DNA from: Nicotiana tabacum
Lineage: Eukaryota > Streptophyta > Magnoliopsida > Solanales > Solanaceae
Direction of reading: 5' to 3'
DNA length: 64,000 nt
Assembly (NCBI RefSeq): GCF_000715075.1
Contig: NC_134095.1
Coordinates: 55,176,419-55,240,418, forward strand
Below are positions 32,464 through 43,558 of this stretch, one piece after another (the stretch's first letter is position 1; the number at the start of each line of letters is the position of its first letter). The translations under genes and the position numbers were made by a program. The notes under the pieces were generated by a model. That model was not told the origin of the DNA. It was given only the letters and a program-made list of their open reading frames with translations, and ran no database searches.

Positions 32464-33119
32464 GTCGAGCTAGTAATCTCTAGGCAAACCTTAAACCATG
32501 ATGCTTATCATAACCCTTCAACGGCCACCTGCCTAAACTGGTTTACCAGCACCACCTATTAAGTTGGCCTAACCAAGGTTTACTGTCGAGATTGGTAACT
32601 GCCTGGTCTATACAGTTGTTAACCCAAACCTCATCGGGGTGATACAGTAGACTCCTAGCTACAACAACATGCTTTGTAAATAACCCATGAATACTAAGTT
32701 TAACACTTACCTGTTTATCCTATCATTTAGGCTAACAGTACTGCAAATATTGAAGAGAGAGGGAGTAGATCAATACCAGAGACCACCTGATTTTGTGGCC
32801 AAGTGACCTTTTTATATTTACGAACTTAAAAATATTACAAAGTGTTTACAAGTAGAGAGAGAAATCTAGAGAGAAGTCAGAGCGTTGGCTAATGTCTGCC
32901 TCTCAAAAACTGAAATGATCCTTATATAGTGGATCATATAACAAACAAACAAAACTAAAATAGTAAAATGGCCGACAAAATAATTACAAGTATGGCCGAC
33001 AAGATAAAAAGAAAATTCTACATTATCAAAATCGGACAAACTACTTTATAAAAGTAGATTTCCTTCAATAATGGAGGGGTCCATTACTTTATTAAAGTTG
33101 TCGTTATTACCCCAATAAT
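32464..33119 (-). promoter_or_regulatory. EPRV intergenic region with promoter (TATA at 32920-32928)
   Basis: This stretch follows the end of the downstream viral ORF and is non-coding. On the minus strand, TATATAAGG lies at 32928-32920. Downstream of it are a pyrimidine-rich CTTCTCTCTAGATTTCTCTC-like stretch and a leader of about 400 bases. This is the layout of a caulimovirid pregenomic promoter (35S type). A clear initiator-tRNA primer site was not found; TGGTATTGATC near 32772-32782 is only a weak resemblance. Near 32475 the leader gives way to RT, which indicates a deletion or rearrangement. Activity is unknown. Confidence 0.65.
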
Positions 33120-33826
33120 TCATTTCATGGGGCCTTCCCGTCCTTCATGCCTTATCTTTTCCTTTGCAGAAGATTTTTTTGTAACTTGCTTCAATTTTGC
33201 AAGAAAGTCTTCAATTTCTTCCATATTTACTTTTGTGTCAGAAGTGCTTTGTGCTTCCACTGCTACACAAACTTCTTCATCTGAAGTGGTTTCCAGTGAG
33301 GTCATAGATATATCATCTTCGATTCTTGCTTTGAAATTTTTGGCAAGATCTTTCTTTATTTCTTCGAAATATGAAGCGAGTATTTCTTTTTTGGATATAA
33401 CTCCCTTTTTCATTTGGAGCTTCCTGGTAACCTGTTGGAAGGGGATAATTTCACCTTCATTAATATCTGTTCTTTCTTGTTTGACATGGACATCAATTTT
33501 GTCCTTAATTTGCTGAATTAATTCTTCACCAAATAATTTCCCTAGCTGGTTTGTCTGAACTAATTTTGTCCAGAATTTGTTATAAACAATCCTTTGAAGG
33601 CAAGGAATTCCTTCACCCATATAACCAGTTTCGACATCCCATTTCATAATCCATGGAATTGAAAATTCTATAAAGAAATACATAGCGGCAATGCCGTCGT
33701 AAAAGATATTATCATTTTGTAAGGAAATAATTTTGGGAGATATGTCTACCCATTGAGTATATAAACTCTTAAATAAAAGAGGAAGTATTTCTAATGATGG
33801 ACAATATAATTTCAACCATTTGAAGA
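33120..33826 (-). pseudogene. EPRV ORF downstream of RNase H, 3' part
   Basis: The minus strand is open from the LTR edge down to the stop at 33120, about 235 codons. Visible features are an aromatic-rich block (FKWLKLYCPSLEILP, FSIPWIMKW, LQRIVYNKFWTKL), followed by an acidic/Lys-rich tail ending in a Lys-rich run. The 5' part is at 46477-47146, on the other side of element C. The gene lies after RNase H and before the intergenic region, which is the position of ORF4 (transactivator-like) in solendoviruses or ORF2 in florendoviruses. I do not assign a function. It is the longest unbroken viral frame in the window. Confidence 0.7.
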
Positions 33827-36800
33827 TGTAACGGCCCAACCGGTCGTTTTGAGGTTTTGCACTTCGCTCGCTAGTTCTTGGGCATGACTTTCCCGTGTGG
33901 TGTATTATGACTTATGTAAATCATTGGTGTTGGGTTTCAGGTTAATCAGAATGAATATGGAAGAACATTCTCAGTTGAAATCTTAAAATTTGAAAGGTTT
34001 GACCAAGTTTGACTTGTGTGTATTTGATCTCAGATTGGAATTTTTATGGTTTGGTTAGCTCCGTTAGGTTATTTGGGACTTAGGAGCGTGATTGGAATGC
34101 ATTTTGGAAGTCCGTGGAAGGCTTAGGCTTTAATTGGCGAAATTGAGATTTCGGCGTTTTCCGGTTGAATGCGAGATTTTGATATAGGGGTCAGAATGTA
34201 ATTCCAAAGGTGCAGTAGCTTCATTGTGTCATTTGGGATGTGTGTGCAAAATTTTAGGTCATTCGCACGAGATTTTGATAGGCTTTTTGATCGGAAACAT
34301 AATTTAAGAGTTCTTGGAGTTCTTAGGCTTGAATCCTATGTTAAATTGGTGATTTGATGTTGTTGTAAGCGTTTCGAAATTTTGAACAAGTTTGAACAAT
34401 GTCATGGGATGTGTTGGAACAATTGGTTTGAAGTTCCGGGAGTTCCGGGTAGGTTCCCGGGTAGGGTCCAGAAGGGTTGCAAGCCTCGAAACCCATCAGC
34501 GCGGTCAACACAAAAAGAAGTGCATTCGCAGTATATGTTGTGCAAACTGCACAAAATGAAGTGCGGTTGCGGTAGGTGCTGTGCGGACCGCACAAAATGC
34601 AGTGCGGCCGCGGTGGGAAATATTTCACTAGTCCTATTTCGAAAGCACATATCTTTTGATCTACAAGACATTTTGAGATGATTCAAAAACTAAAGTTGTA
34701 TCCCTTCGTGTCTAGTTTCTGGAAAGGTAAAGATATTGTAATTTGGACATCTGTAGCAAAAGTTATGACCAAAATACTAAAGACTGTCACTGTAGAGGAA
34801 AGCGTGTGCGGCCGCGGTCGTTTTTGTGCGGACCGCACTGGTTTTTTGTAGACCGCGGTCGATTTTGTGCGGTCTGCGGAGGTGGAAATCTTTGGGGTAC
34901 TCTATAAATATGAGGTTTTGGATTTTATTTGATATTTTAACCTAAAGAGCTCGGATTTTGGCGATTTTTCGAAGGTTTTTCAAGAAATTCATCGGGGTAA
35001 GTGATTCTAACTTAGATTTGGTTAGAGTACATGAATCTATCATTGAATTCATTATTTAAATCATGATTTGGCATGGAATTTGGGAAGAAATTGTAAAATC
35101 TTTCAAAAATGTAAAATGATGATTTGAACAACCATGGTATCGAAATTGGATAATTTTTGTATGGTTAAACTCGCGAGAGTATAAAGATTCTAGTTTTGTG
35201 AATTTTTTCAAATTCCGAGATGTGGTCCTGGGGGCCGGGTTTGACCAATTTCGGGAATTTTGTGGTAATTTGATTATTTTTGAGTGGGCTTTGTTCCCTT
35301 ATCACATTTTGATGGTTTTGTGCTGATTTCGGCTAGATTTGGAGCATCCGGAAGCCGATTCGAGAGTCAAAGGCATCGCGGGCTAGAGTTCGGACCGGAT
35401 AGAGGTAAGTAATGATTGTAAATGATGTTCTAAGCATTTGAAACCCCGGATTGCACATCGTAGTGCTATATTGAGGTGAGGCACATGTTTGACGACGAGC
35501 GTAGGGTCGTGTACTATTGGGGATTGTGACTTGGTCCATCCCGATTGATGATTTTACTGCGTATATGACTGAAATTTATTTGTTATCATCATGATTTGGG
35601 CTGATTGCCATATTTGAGCTTCGTGTCAACTATTTGAACCATTCAGGGATTTTTATTGCTATTTCCTCACTGCTTTAACTTATTAATTGAACTCAGTCAT
35701 GTTATTTTTCACTATTTTACCACTCAGCCATTTTTACTCCATTTTTGAGACTTAAATGATATTTTAAATTATGTTTTGGGCTGAGAAATACTGTTTTACT
35801 AATGCACGAGGGGCTTGTGAGCATTTTTGACTGAGTAAGGCCGAGGGCCTAGTTGTGACGAAACACTGATACTGATTGAGGCCGAGGGCCTGAGATATGT
35901 ACGCCACGAGATGGCTTGTTGATATTGTTAATGAGGCCGAGGGCCTGAGATATATATATACGCCACAAGGTGGCTTGACTGATATGAGGCCGAGAGCCTA
36001 GATTTGATGCCACGAGATGGCTTGATATTGCGTTTGGGCCGTAAGGGGTCCCTCCCGAAGTCTGCACACCCCCAGTGAGTGTGGGTACCCATTGTGATAT
36101 GAGATATAGCCCGAGGGGCTAGTACTATTCTGAGATTGTGCCTGAGGGGCGAACTTTTATGTGTTTATCTTTTTAATTGCCTGTCATTACCTGTTGATTG
36201 TGTATTTGTGCCCGAGGGGCGGATTTCAGTGCTTATCTATACTAATTGTTTGCATTCATTTGCGTAACTGTTGAAAAAGTCATTTTTAAATAAGTTTAAA
36301 CTGAGCTAAGATATTTTAAGAGATTTATACAACTTCACTACTTTCTTACTGGTCTTGGACTGCTTCTATACAACATCTTTATATGTTTTATGTGATTTCC
36401 TGCCTTCAGTCTTCATTTATTATTATTACTCACTGAGTCGGAGTACTTACATTACTCCCTGCACCTTGTGTGCAGATTCAGGTATGTTTTGGCTGATCGG
36501 AGGCAGAGTCATTAGAGTTTAGCAAGGTAGCTGCCGGCGTTCGCAGCACTGCTTTTCTCTCTCTTCTTTTCATTAGACTGTATTTGTACACTCCAGGCTT
36601 TCAATTGTATTTATACCTTAGTAGATGCTTGTGACTTGTGACACCCCGGTTAGGGCTGTGTTGGGTTGTACTTCCGCACCTTATTGACATTATCTGCTAC
36701 TTAGTATTGTTATATCATGTTTTAGACTGCTTTTATAATATTTAACTGTTTAAAAAGTTAATTGGGTATAATTGGCTGGCCTTGTCTTCACGAGAGGCGC

Positions 36801-36834
36801 CATCAACCCCTGGTTCGTGTTTAGGGTCGTGACA
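33827..36834 (+). repeat. Element C 5' LTR (3,008 bp)
   Basis: It starts TGTAACGGCCC and ends TAGGGTCGTGACA. A GCGGCCGC/GCGGACCGC cluster at about 34560-34880 precedes the TATA box TATAAATA at 34903-34910. GGCCGAGGGCCT and GCCCGAGGGGC motifs recur between 35838 and 36215. Confidence 0.94.
34903..34910 (+). promoter_or_regulatory. Candidate TATA box, element C 5' LTR
   Basis: TATAAATA lies immediately downstream of the GCGGNCCGC cluster. It is conserved at 44559-44566 (3' LTR) and, on the minus strand, at 19710-19717 (S2) and 42689-42696 (S3). In E the site at 61579-61586 is mutated. Confidence 0.65.
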
Positions 36835-36955
36835 AGTTGGTATTAAAGCCTACGTTACATAGGTCTCACAAGTCATAAGCAGGTTTAGTAGAGTCTCGTG
36901 GATCGGTAAAGAGATGTCTGTATTTATCCTTGAGAGGCTGCATGACCTTTAGTAA
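36835..36955 (+). other. Element C primer-binding site (36838-36850, mutated) and leader
   Basis: TGGTATTAAAGCC differs from the initiator tRNA-Met complement at two positions, so this copy may no longer prime efficiently. The leader matches that of B. Confidence 0.75.
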
Positions 36956-39900
36956 AACTTCACATTCTTGAATTCTTATCGTGCATCCTTTGATTCAGCT
37001 TGAAATGTAACTCTTTGAATTCCTTCCACGCATTCGTGTGCACGCATGAGCGCTCAGTATCAGATGTGCATCGATGTCTTGTGATTCCCTGATCGAGGGG
37101 CAAGATACGATCTCTATGTGTTGATGTTGGGCCAGTCTGAAGGACTTGAGGCCAGATTTTTGCATATAGCTTGAGCACCGAGGTACTGATTGTGTGAGCA
37201 AGTGCTTTTAAATTTATATGTTCGGTATTTTTCCCTATTAGTGGAAGTGACGACTGGATGGCTATGTAATGAGAATGTTAGTGTTGCGAGATGTATTTGT
37301 ATGATTTGGAAGTGATGAGAAAGGTATGCTGGAGGATAGAAGAACTATTAGGTGCTTGATTTCCGTTTTGATTCGAGTTATAGCCTGAGTAATGGGCGTG
37401 TGAAGAATCTTTTCATGTCTACTAGTTGGGAGTGGAGTAGATTTCATGTTACGGTCTGAGTTCAAACTCAGGAAGACTAAGTGACTGCGTAATGGTTATG
37501 ACGTGTGGAAGGTATACATAAATGTTAGTTTAAGGCGAAGCAGGTGGGTTATCTCCTGCGAAGTGTTCTTCAGTTGTGTGATCATTATGTTGTTAGTTAG
37601 ATGATCCCATTTACAATTGAAATATATGTGTGAATTTAATTTTGGTCGCTTAAGAGAGTGGGTTTAATTGTTACGAGAGTAAATGCGAGATTTGTAGAAG
37701 ATATGAAGTGCCAGATGGTTTGTGTTCCACGAGCTTATGAAGGATTGAGTTAATCTCACTATGGTGTTATGGTTGCATTAAAGTGTATGTGTTATGAGTT
37801 ATGGTACGTGTTTTGATCTATGGCTTCGAGCAAAGTGGGGGAGCCCGCTATGAATAGTTGATTGCGTGGTTATGTGCTCTAATGGTTCCAGCTTGAGGCG
37901 TATTTGTGAATCAGTTATGGCTCGAGTAAAGGAAATTTCAATAAAGGCTATGGTATGCTTTATGGGTGTATGAGAATCGGGGAATGATTTGAGTTGTAGT
38001 TGGTAAGGAATGCTCGGTGCATAGGGCAGGAAGTTGCTTGGTTATATTGGAATGAGGTCACATTCTACAGTGTCGGAGTGCTAGTGAACCACAGGTTGTT
38101 TGGTTCGTTTAATCAATCTAACTGCGAGTTGAGTAGAGTGGATGGCTCTAGAGAATGGTACTATTGTGTTCAAAACTCTACATGCAATAATTGGAGGCTT
38201 TCAAGTTGTACTTATGGCTAGAAACTAAGTTTTCAGTGGAAGATGGCAAGACATATGGTATTTTCTATATTAATTATGGGATTCTATATATCAGTATCGG
38301 GAAGGTGAAGGTAATGTCTTTAGTGAACACTTAAAAGATTATTCAGCGGCTTATGAGCCTTAGACGATGTGGCATTATGCTTGGGTTCCGTGTGGTAAGT
38401 TTGGGTTGAGGAATTGTGATGATATAACAAGGAGGGATATCAAGATGAAGGTAAATCAAAAGGGAACTCAGATAGATGGGGTAGCTTGGTAGTAGTCCGG
38501 ATCAGTATGGTAAGGATACGATTAGTTCCTTGGGGGTGTTCAAGGTAATGAGTTTTTACAGGTATTTCATGGCAATGCCCTTAGGTTTTAGTAGCTTGCG
38601 TAGGTTGGCTGAGTTAGGAAGATTCAGTCCTGACAGACTTGTTGTGCAAAGGGGAGTCGGAGAATTCTTGTCGATTTCTACTGTGGTTAGAGATGTATAG
38701 TTCTGCCAGTGTGAGGAGCAGGGGATGTATAGTGATTTTTTTCCAGGTTGGGCTCAATGGAAAGTTCTTGGTTGGTTGAGTGCATAGTTGCTTGTGGTTC
38801 GGAAGGGATATGAAGTTCTCATGGTTATCCTAGGATGGTATGGTATATGCGGTATGTGTGGAGGATCGAGATTTGCGTGTGTAAGGTTACGATTCAATTT
38901 TGAACAAAAAGTTATAAAATTCTTAGGCAGCACGGGCAATTTCAGATGATTAGAGAAATGAGCTTCAGATGATTAGGGGGATGATCTTCAGATGATTAAG
39001 GAAACGGTATTGCTAGTTGGAGTGACTTGACGAGGGTATATGTTCTAGGAAAGGCAGTGTGATTAAGTTGATGGTACTTCAATAGTAACACCTTATTGTT
39101 AGATCGACACCTGTTGTTCGAGTTTGCTTGGTGGCATCAAGGAATTTTAGAGTATTTTTCATGGAATGATTGGGTATTTGAGGTACGGTATACATTCGAA
39201 CGACAGAAATTGGGATCAGGTATATGTTGATTTATGTGCCATATGGATTTGGAGATAGGGAAGTTTTCACATTCATGCTATGTTGTGGTTGTGAGTCGTG
39301 TGTATCAGCACTGTTTAGTGACTATCATGGTTTGGAGACCTGAGCGAATCTTTTGTGCTTGGCATGTTAGATTTTGGATGGGATATTGGGTTCAGATTGG
39401 CTGTCTCTGTGTTGTGTCATAGGCTATTGCGCTAAGGTGGCATTGTTGGCTATGCTGGAAATCCCACAGATTGAGTGGCAAGGTCCGTAGGATTATGCCC
39501 TAATGGAGTGGTTTTATATTTCGAAGACCCAGCGGATGGCTAGGAAGGATTGTCTTTCTTATTTGGGCTTTCGTGATGGATGTCAGTGTAGAGGCTTCTA
39601 CCATTGATTCAGTTCCGGTGGTGAGGGACTTTTCGGATGAGTTTCTTATGGCCGCGCAAGGTTATTGATTTCGGTATTAATTTGATGCCGGGCACCGTAT
39701 CGTATGGCATCGGCAGAGTTAGAGGAATGGAAGGAACAACCTCAGGATTTCCTTGATGAGGAGTTCATTGGCAGGCCAATGTGGATGCCTGTTCTAACTT
39801 GAGTCGACTTGGGTGGCTCCGAATTGTATTGCTGAGAGAGGTGTTGTGATTTGACAGTTATAGGCACCTAGGGTGCAGTTCTATTGGGGTTTCATAGTGG

Positions 39901-40912
39901 AAGTCAAGCGAGAAGAGTAATTGGGTGTTGCTCGGTGAATAGCGTATCGGTTATGTCCTTTCGGGTTAGTGTGGTATATGTTATTTGCTTCACCGTGGGT
40001 ATGATGATTTGCTTTGGTTCCAAACATTGAATTGCGCGTGGTTGTCGATTTCGAGCATAGTGACTTAAGGTGGTTTATGTGGAGCAATATTGGATAGGGT
40101 CGCACATCGCAGCGAAGTTATGTGGAGGTATGACCTTGCGGGTTAGATTCGTGTGTTCTGTTCCTATGATGTGAGACGGGTTCTTAGCCTTGTGTAGTGG
40201 TGGTACTGGTGAGCTTGAGGTACATCTCTTTCATTTGGGTCATTTTCATGATTTGACTACGTTTGACTGTTGCTTATTGGTGCACATATTATGCAAGTTG
40301 TGGCTTAGGCATGCATTGATATGTCGTGTCACTAGAGTAGTGTGTTGGATTAAAGGTGACCGTTGGGATCATTAATGAATACGAACAGGTTGGATTTCAG
40401 CATATCCGAGGGATAATATCGAGCTTCGGCTCAGAAATTTGCAGTGGTATTTGCCAAAGGAGAAGTGGCTTTTTGAATGGTTGATCTGGGAATGGTTATG
40501 GATTACTGCGTGTTTTAGTGATCTTTGGCAGTATATGAAAGTGTCGGGGTGAGACTTTAGTTAATAAGAGTTTTTCTATTGGTATTCAGGTGTTGTGTGC
40601 AGCTGCTGTAATTAAAAGTTATCACTATGAGTGTTTGAGTTATGTGGTATATCAAGTGATTGCACCTGAGGTTGCAGGTATGGGTTATTATAATGGTTCG
40701 GGCTTATTCTGAATATAGATGTGAGATCCTGATCTTGTGGATGATTTCAGAAGTGGAAATGGGGTTCTAAGGTTTATGGGCTAGGTTGTATTGTGAAATT
40801 TTAGTTGCATTGTGTTATCGTACCTATATAAGATAGGGTGACGCGGGATCACCCCCGGGTATATGCATGGTAAGGTTATTCAACGATTGGTTGGCTTTTG
40901 GAACAACTCTGG
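36956..40912 (+). other. Element C internal region, non-coding, with pol relics
   Basis: Collinear with the B internal region. Degenerate protease-RT linker sequence lies at about 39525-39690. It is followed at about 39705-39800 by a relic of the RT N-terminus (MA-x-AELEEWKEQ.. FLDEEFIG). A 62-codon plus frame at 39234-39422 is almost identical to one in D (54219-54410, minus). Otherwise only short frames occur. The remaining piece of the internal region is at 43520-43545, beyond S3. Confidence 0.72.
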
Positions 40913-43514
40913 TGTCATGACCCCAACCCCGGTGGTGATGGCGCCCAACGCACTGCTAGGCAAGCCTGACCAACTAACAACCCTTTCTGTTTTCTTATAA
41001 AAATCATTATTAGCTAACATAGTTAAATTGCTAAATTACTCCAATAAGAGTTTAAGACAACGAGTTAAATATGCAGAAATTCAGATGATAATACCACTAC
41101 ATAGCCCATACAGATCTGGTGTCACAAGTCTCGAGCCTCTAGTACAAGTTTAACAACCTAATACATGTCCATCCAGGGAATACTAATTAATAACAAGGAT
41201 AGAAGGGAGAGATCAGGGTTGCGGATGCCATGCAGCTACCTCGATGCTTCTGGTTATGAGCTGCTCAATTGAAATAATCCTCACTCAGCTTCAGATGCAC
41301 CTGGATCTGCATGAAAGGTGCATGGAGTAATGTGAGTACTCCGACCCAGTAAGTAAAAAGCATAAATAATGACTGAGAATAACAAATTATGGAAAACATA
41401 GAGTAATCTATATTGCGGCAGTTTAAAAACAAGTAATATGAGAGTAATAAACCAATGGAAGCGAAATGTAGAAATACTACAAAAAATAAGCAGTTAAGTG
41501 ACAGACATATAAAGAGAAATCAACACATAGAACGGTACCCTATAGTACCCGCTGCGGCGTGCAGCCCGCTCCATTTATTTATCGTTGACGGTGCTCACTG
41601 GGGGTGTGCAGACTCCGGAAGGGGCCCCTTGCGGCCCAAGCGCAATATCAAGCCATCTCGTGGCATCAAATCTAGGCCCTCGGCCTCATATCAATATCAA
41701 TATAACACTGCTGCGGCGCGCACCTCGATCCCATAGTATCCTCGCATCTGGCCCTTGGCCGTACTCAGTCCAAAAATCATATAAGCCCCTCGGGCAATAG
41801 TAAAATAGTAGTTCTCAGCCCAAAACATCATTTAATATAACTTTTAGTTTCAAAAATCGAGTAAAAGGGGCTGAGTTGTAAGACAGTAGAAAACGGTACG
41901 ACTGAGTTCAAGTAGTAAGTCAAACAGTGAGGAAATAGTAAATAAACTCCCCGGAGGGTTCAAAAAATTGGCAAGAAGCCCAAATATAACAATCAGTCCA
42001 AATAATGATGATAACAAATAAGCTTTAATCAAATACGCAGTAGAAACATCACTCGGGACGGACCAAGTCACAATCCCCAATAGTAAACGACCCGCACTCA
42101 TCATCAAGCGCGTGTCTCACCTCAATATAGCAATACAATGTGCAAATCCGGTGTTTCAAACCCTCAGGACATCATTTACATTCATTACTCACCTCGAACC
42201 GGCGAAATCTCTAGCTCGCGACGCCTTTGCCCCCAAATCGGCCTCCACGTGCGTCGAATCTATCCAAAATCAGAACGAATACGTCCCAATATGCTAAGGG
42301 AACAAAGCCCAAGCGAAAACAATCAACAAAGGGCACTATTCCCGAAATTACCAAAACCCGAGCCCCGGACCCACGTCTCGAAATTTGACCAAATTCACAA
42401 AACTAGAATCCTTATACTCTCACGAGTCTAACCATACCAAAATTATCCAATTCCGATACCATTTAATCCCTCAAATTATCGTTTTACATTTTTGAAAGGT
42501 TTCATAATTTTCTTCCCAAATTCCATCCCAAATCACGAATTAATTGATGAATTCAGTGATAGATTCATGTACTCTAGCCAAATCTGAGTTAAAATCACTT
42601 ACCCCGATGAATTTTTTGAAAAACCTTCGAAAAATCGTCAAATTCCGAGCTCTCTAGGTCAAAATATTAAATAAAATCCAAAACCTCGTATTTATAGAGT
42701 ACCCCTCAGATTTCAGCCACCACAGGCCGCATCAAATCGACCGCGGGCCGCGCTAGCCAGTGCGGTCCGCGCAAAAACAACCGCGGCCGCACAAGCCTTC
42801 CTCTACAGTGATAGACTTTTAATATTTTGGTCATAACATTCGCTACAGATGTCCAAATTGTGATATATTTACCTTTCTAGAAACTACACACGAAGGGCTA
42901 CAATTTTTGTTTTTTAATCATCTCATAATGCCTTGTAGATCAAACGATATGAGCTTCCGAAGTAGGACCAGCGGAATATTTCTTCACCGCAGCCGTGCCC
43001 ACTTTTATGTGGTCCTCGCGATGCCTACCGCGCCCGCGCCCGCGCCTGCTTTTGTACAGTCCGCACTGCACTCACCGCGGGTGCACTTATTTTTGTGCAG
43101 ACCACGTGGGTGAGTTCTGGGGCCTGCAACCCTCCTAGACCTGTTGCAACTATTATTTTTGGCCTAAAACATCCCGGAACCTACCCGGGACCCTCGAAAC
43201 TTCAAACTAATTGTATCAACATATCCCATGACATCGTTCAAACTTGTTCAACACTTCGGAAAGCTTACAACAACATCAAATCATCAATTTAACATAGGAT
43301 TCAAGCCTAAGAACTCCAAGAACTCTTAAATTATGCTTTCGATCAAAAAGTCTATCAAATCACGTCCGAATGACCTGAAATTTTGCGCACACATCCCAAA
43401 TGACACAACGAAGCTACTGAAACTCTCGGAATTCCATTCCGACCCGTATATCAAAGTCATGAAATGGGGGAAAACGTAGCGGTAACTCATGAGACAATTA
43501 GCCGGGTCTTCATA
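40913..43514 (-). mobile_element. Solo LTR S3 (2,602 bp) with TSD TCTGG, mosaic
   Basis: It begins TGTCATGACCCC at 40913 and ends GGGTCTTCATA at 43514, so its outermost U3 base pair is mutated from CA to TA. TCTGG lies at 40908-40912 and 43515-43519. The U5 end and early part match S1 and B; the block at about 42710-43110 is the GCGGCCGC/GCGGTCCGC type of C; the U3 end returns to the GGTAACTCATGAGAC type of B and S1. TATA-like TATTTATA is at 42689-42696. Confidence 0.92.
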
Positions 43515-43545
43515 TCTGGGCACGTTCGAGGACGAACGTAAGTTT

Positions 43546-43558
43546 AAGTGGGGGAGGA
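43546..43558 (+). other. Element C polypurine tract
   Basis: AAGTGGGGGAGGA directly precedes the 3' LTR. A CGAGGACGAACG relic of the pol C-terminus lies just upstream. Confidence 0.85.

Noticed and set aside
32771..32782. TGGTATTGATC on the minus strand as viral tRNA-Met primer site
   Set aside because: Only the first six bases match the primer complement; too weak to call.
33127..33516. 129-codon plus-strand frame
   Set aside because: It is antisense to the pararetroviral ORF at 33120-33826, and its Ser-rich composition mirrors that ORF's codons.
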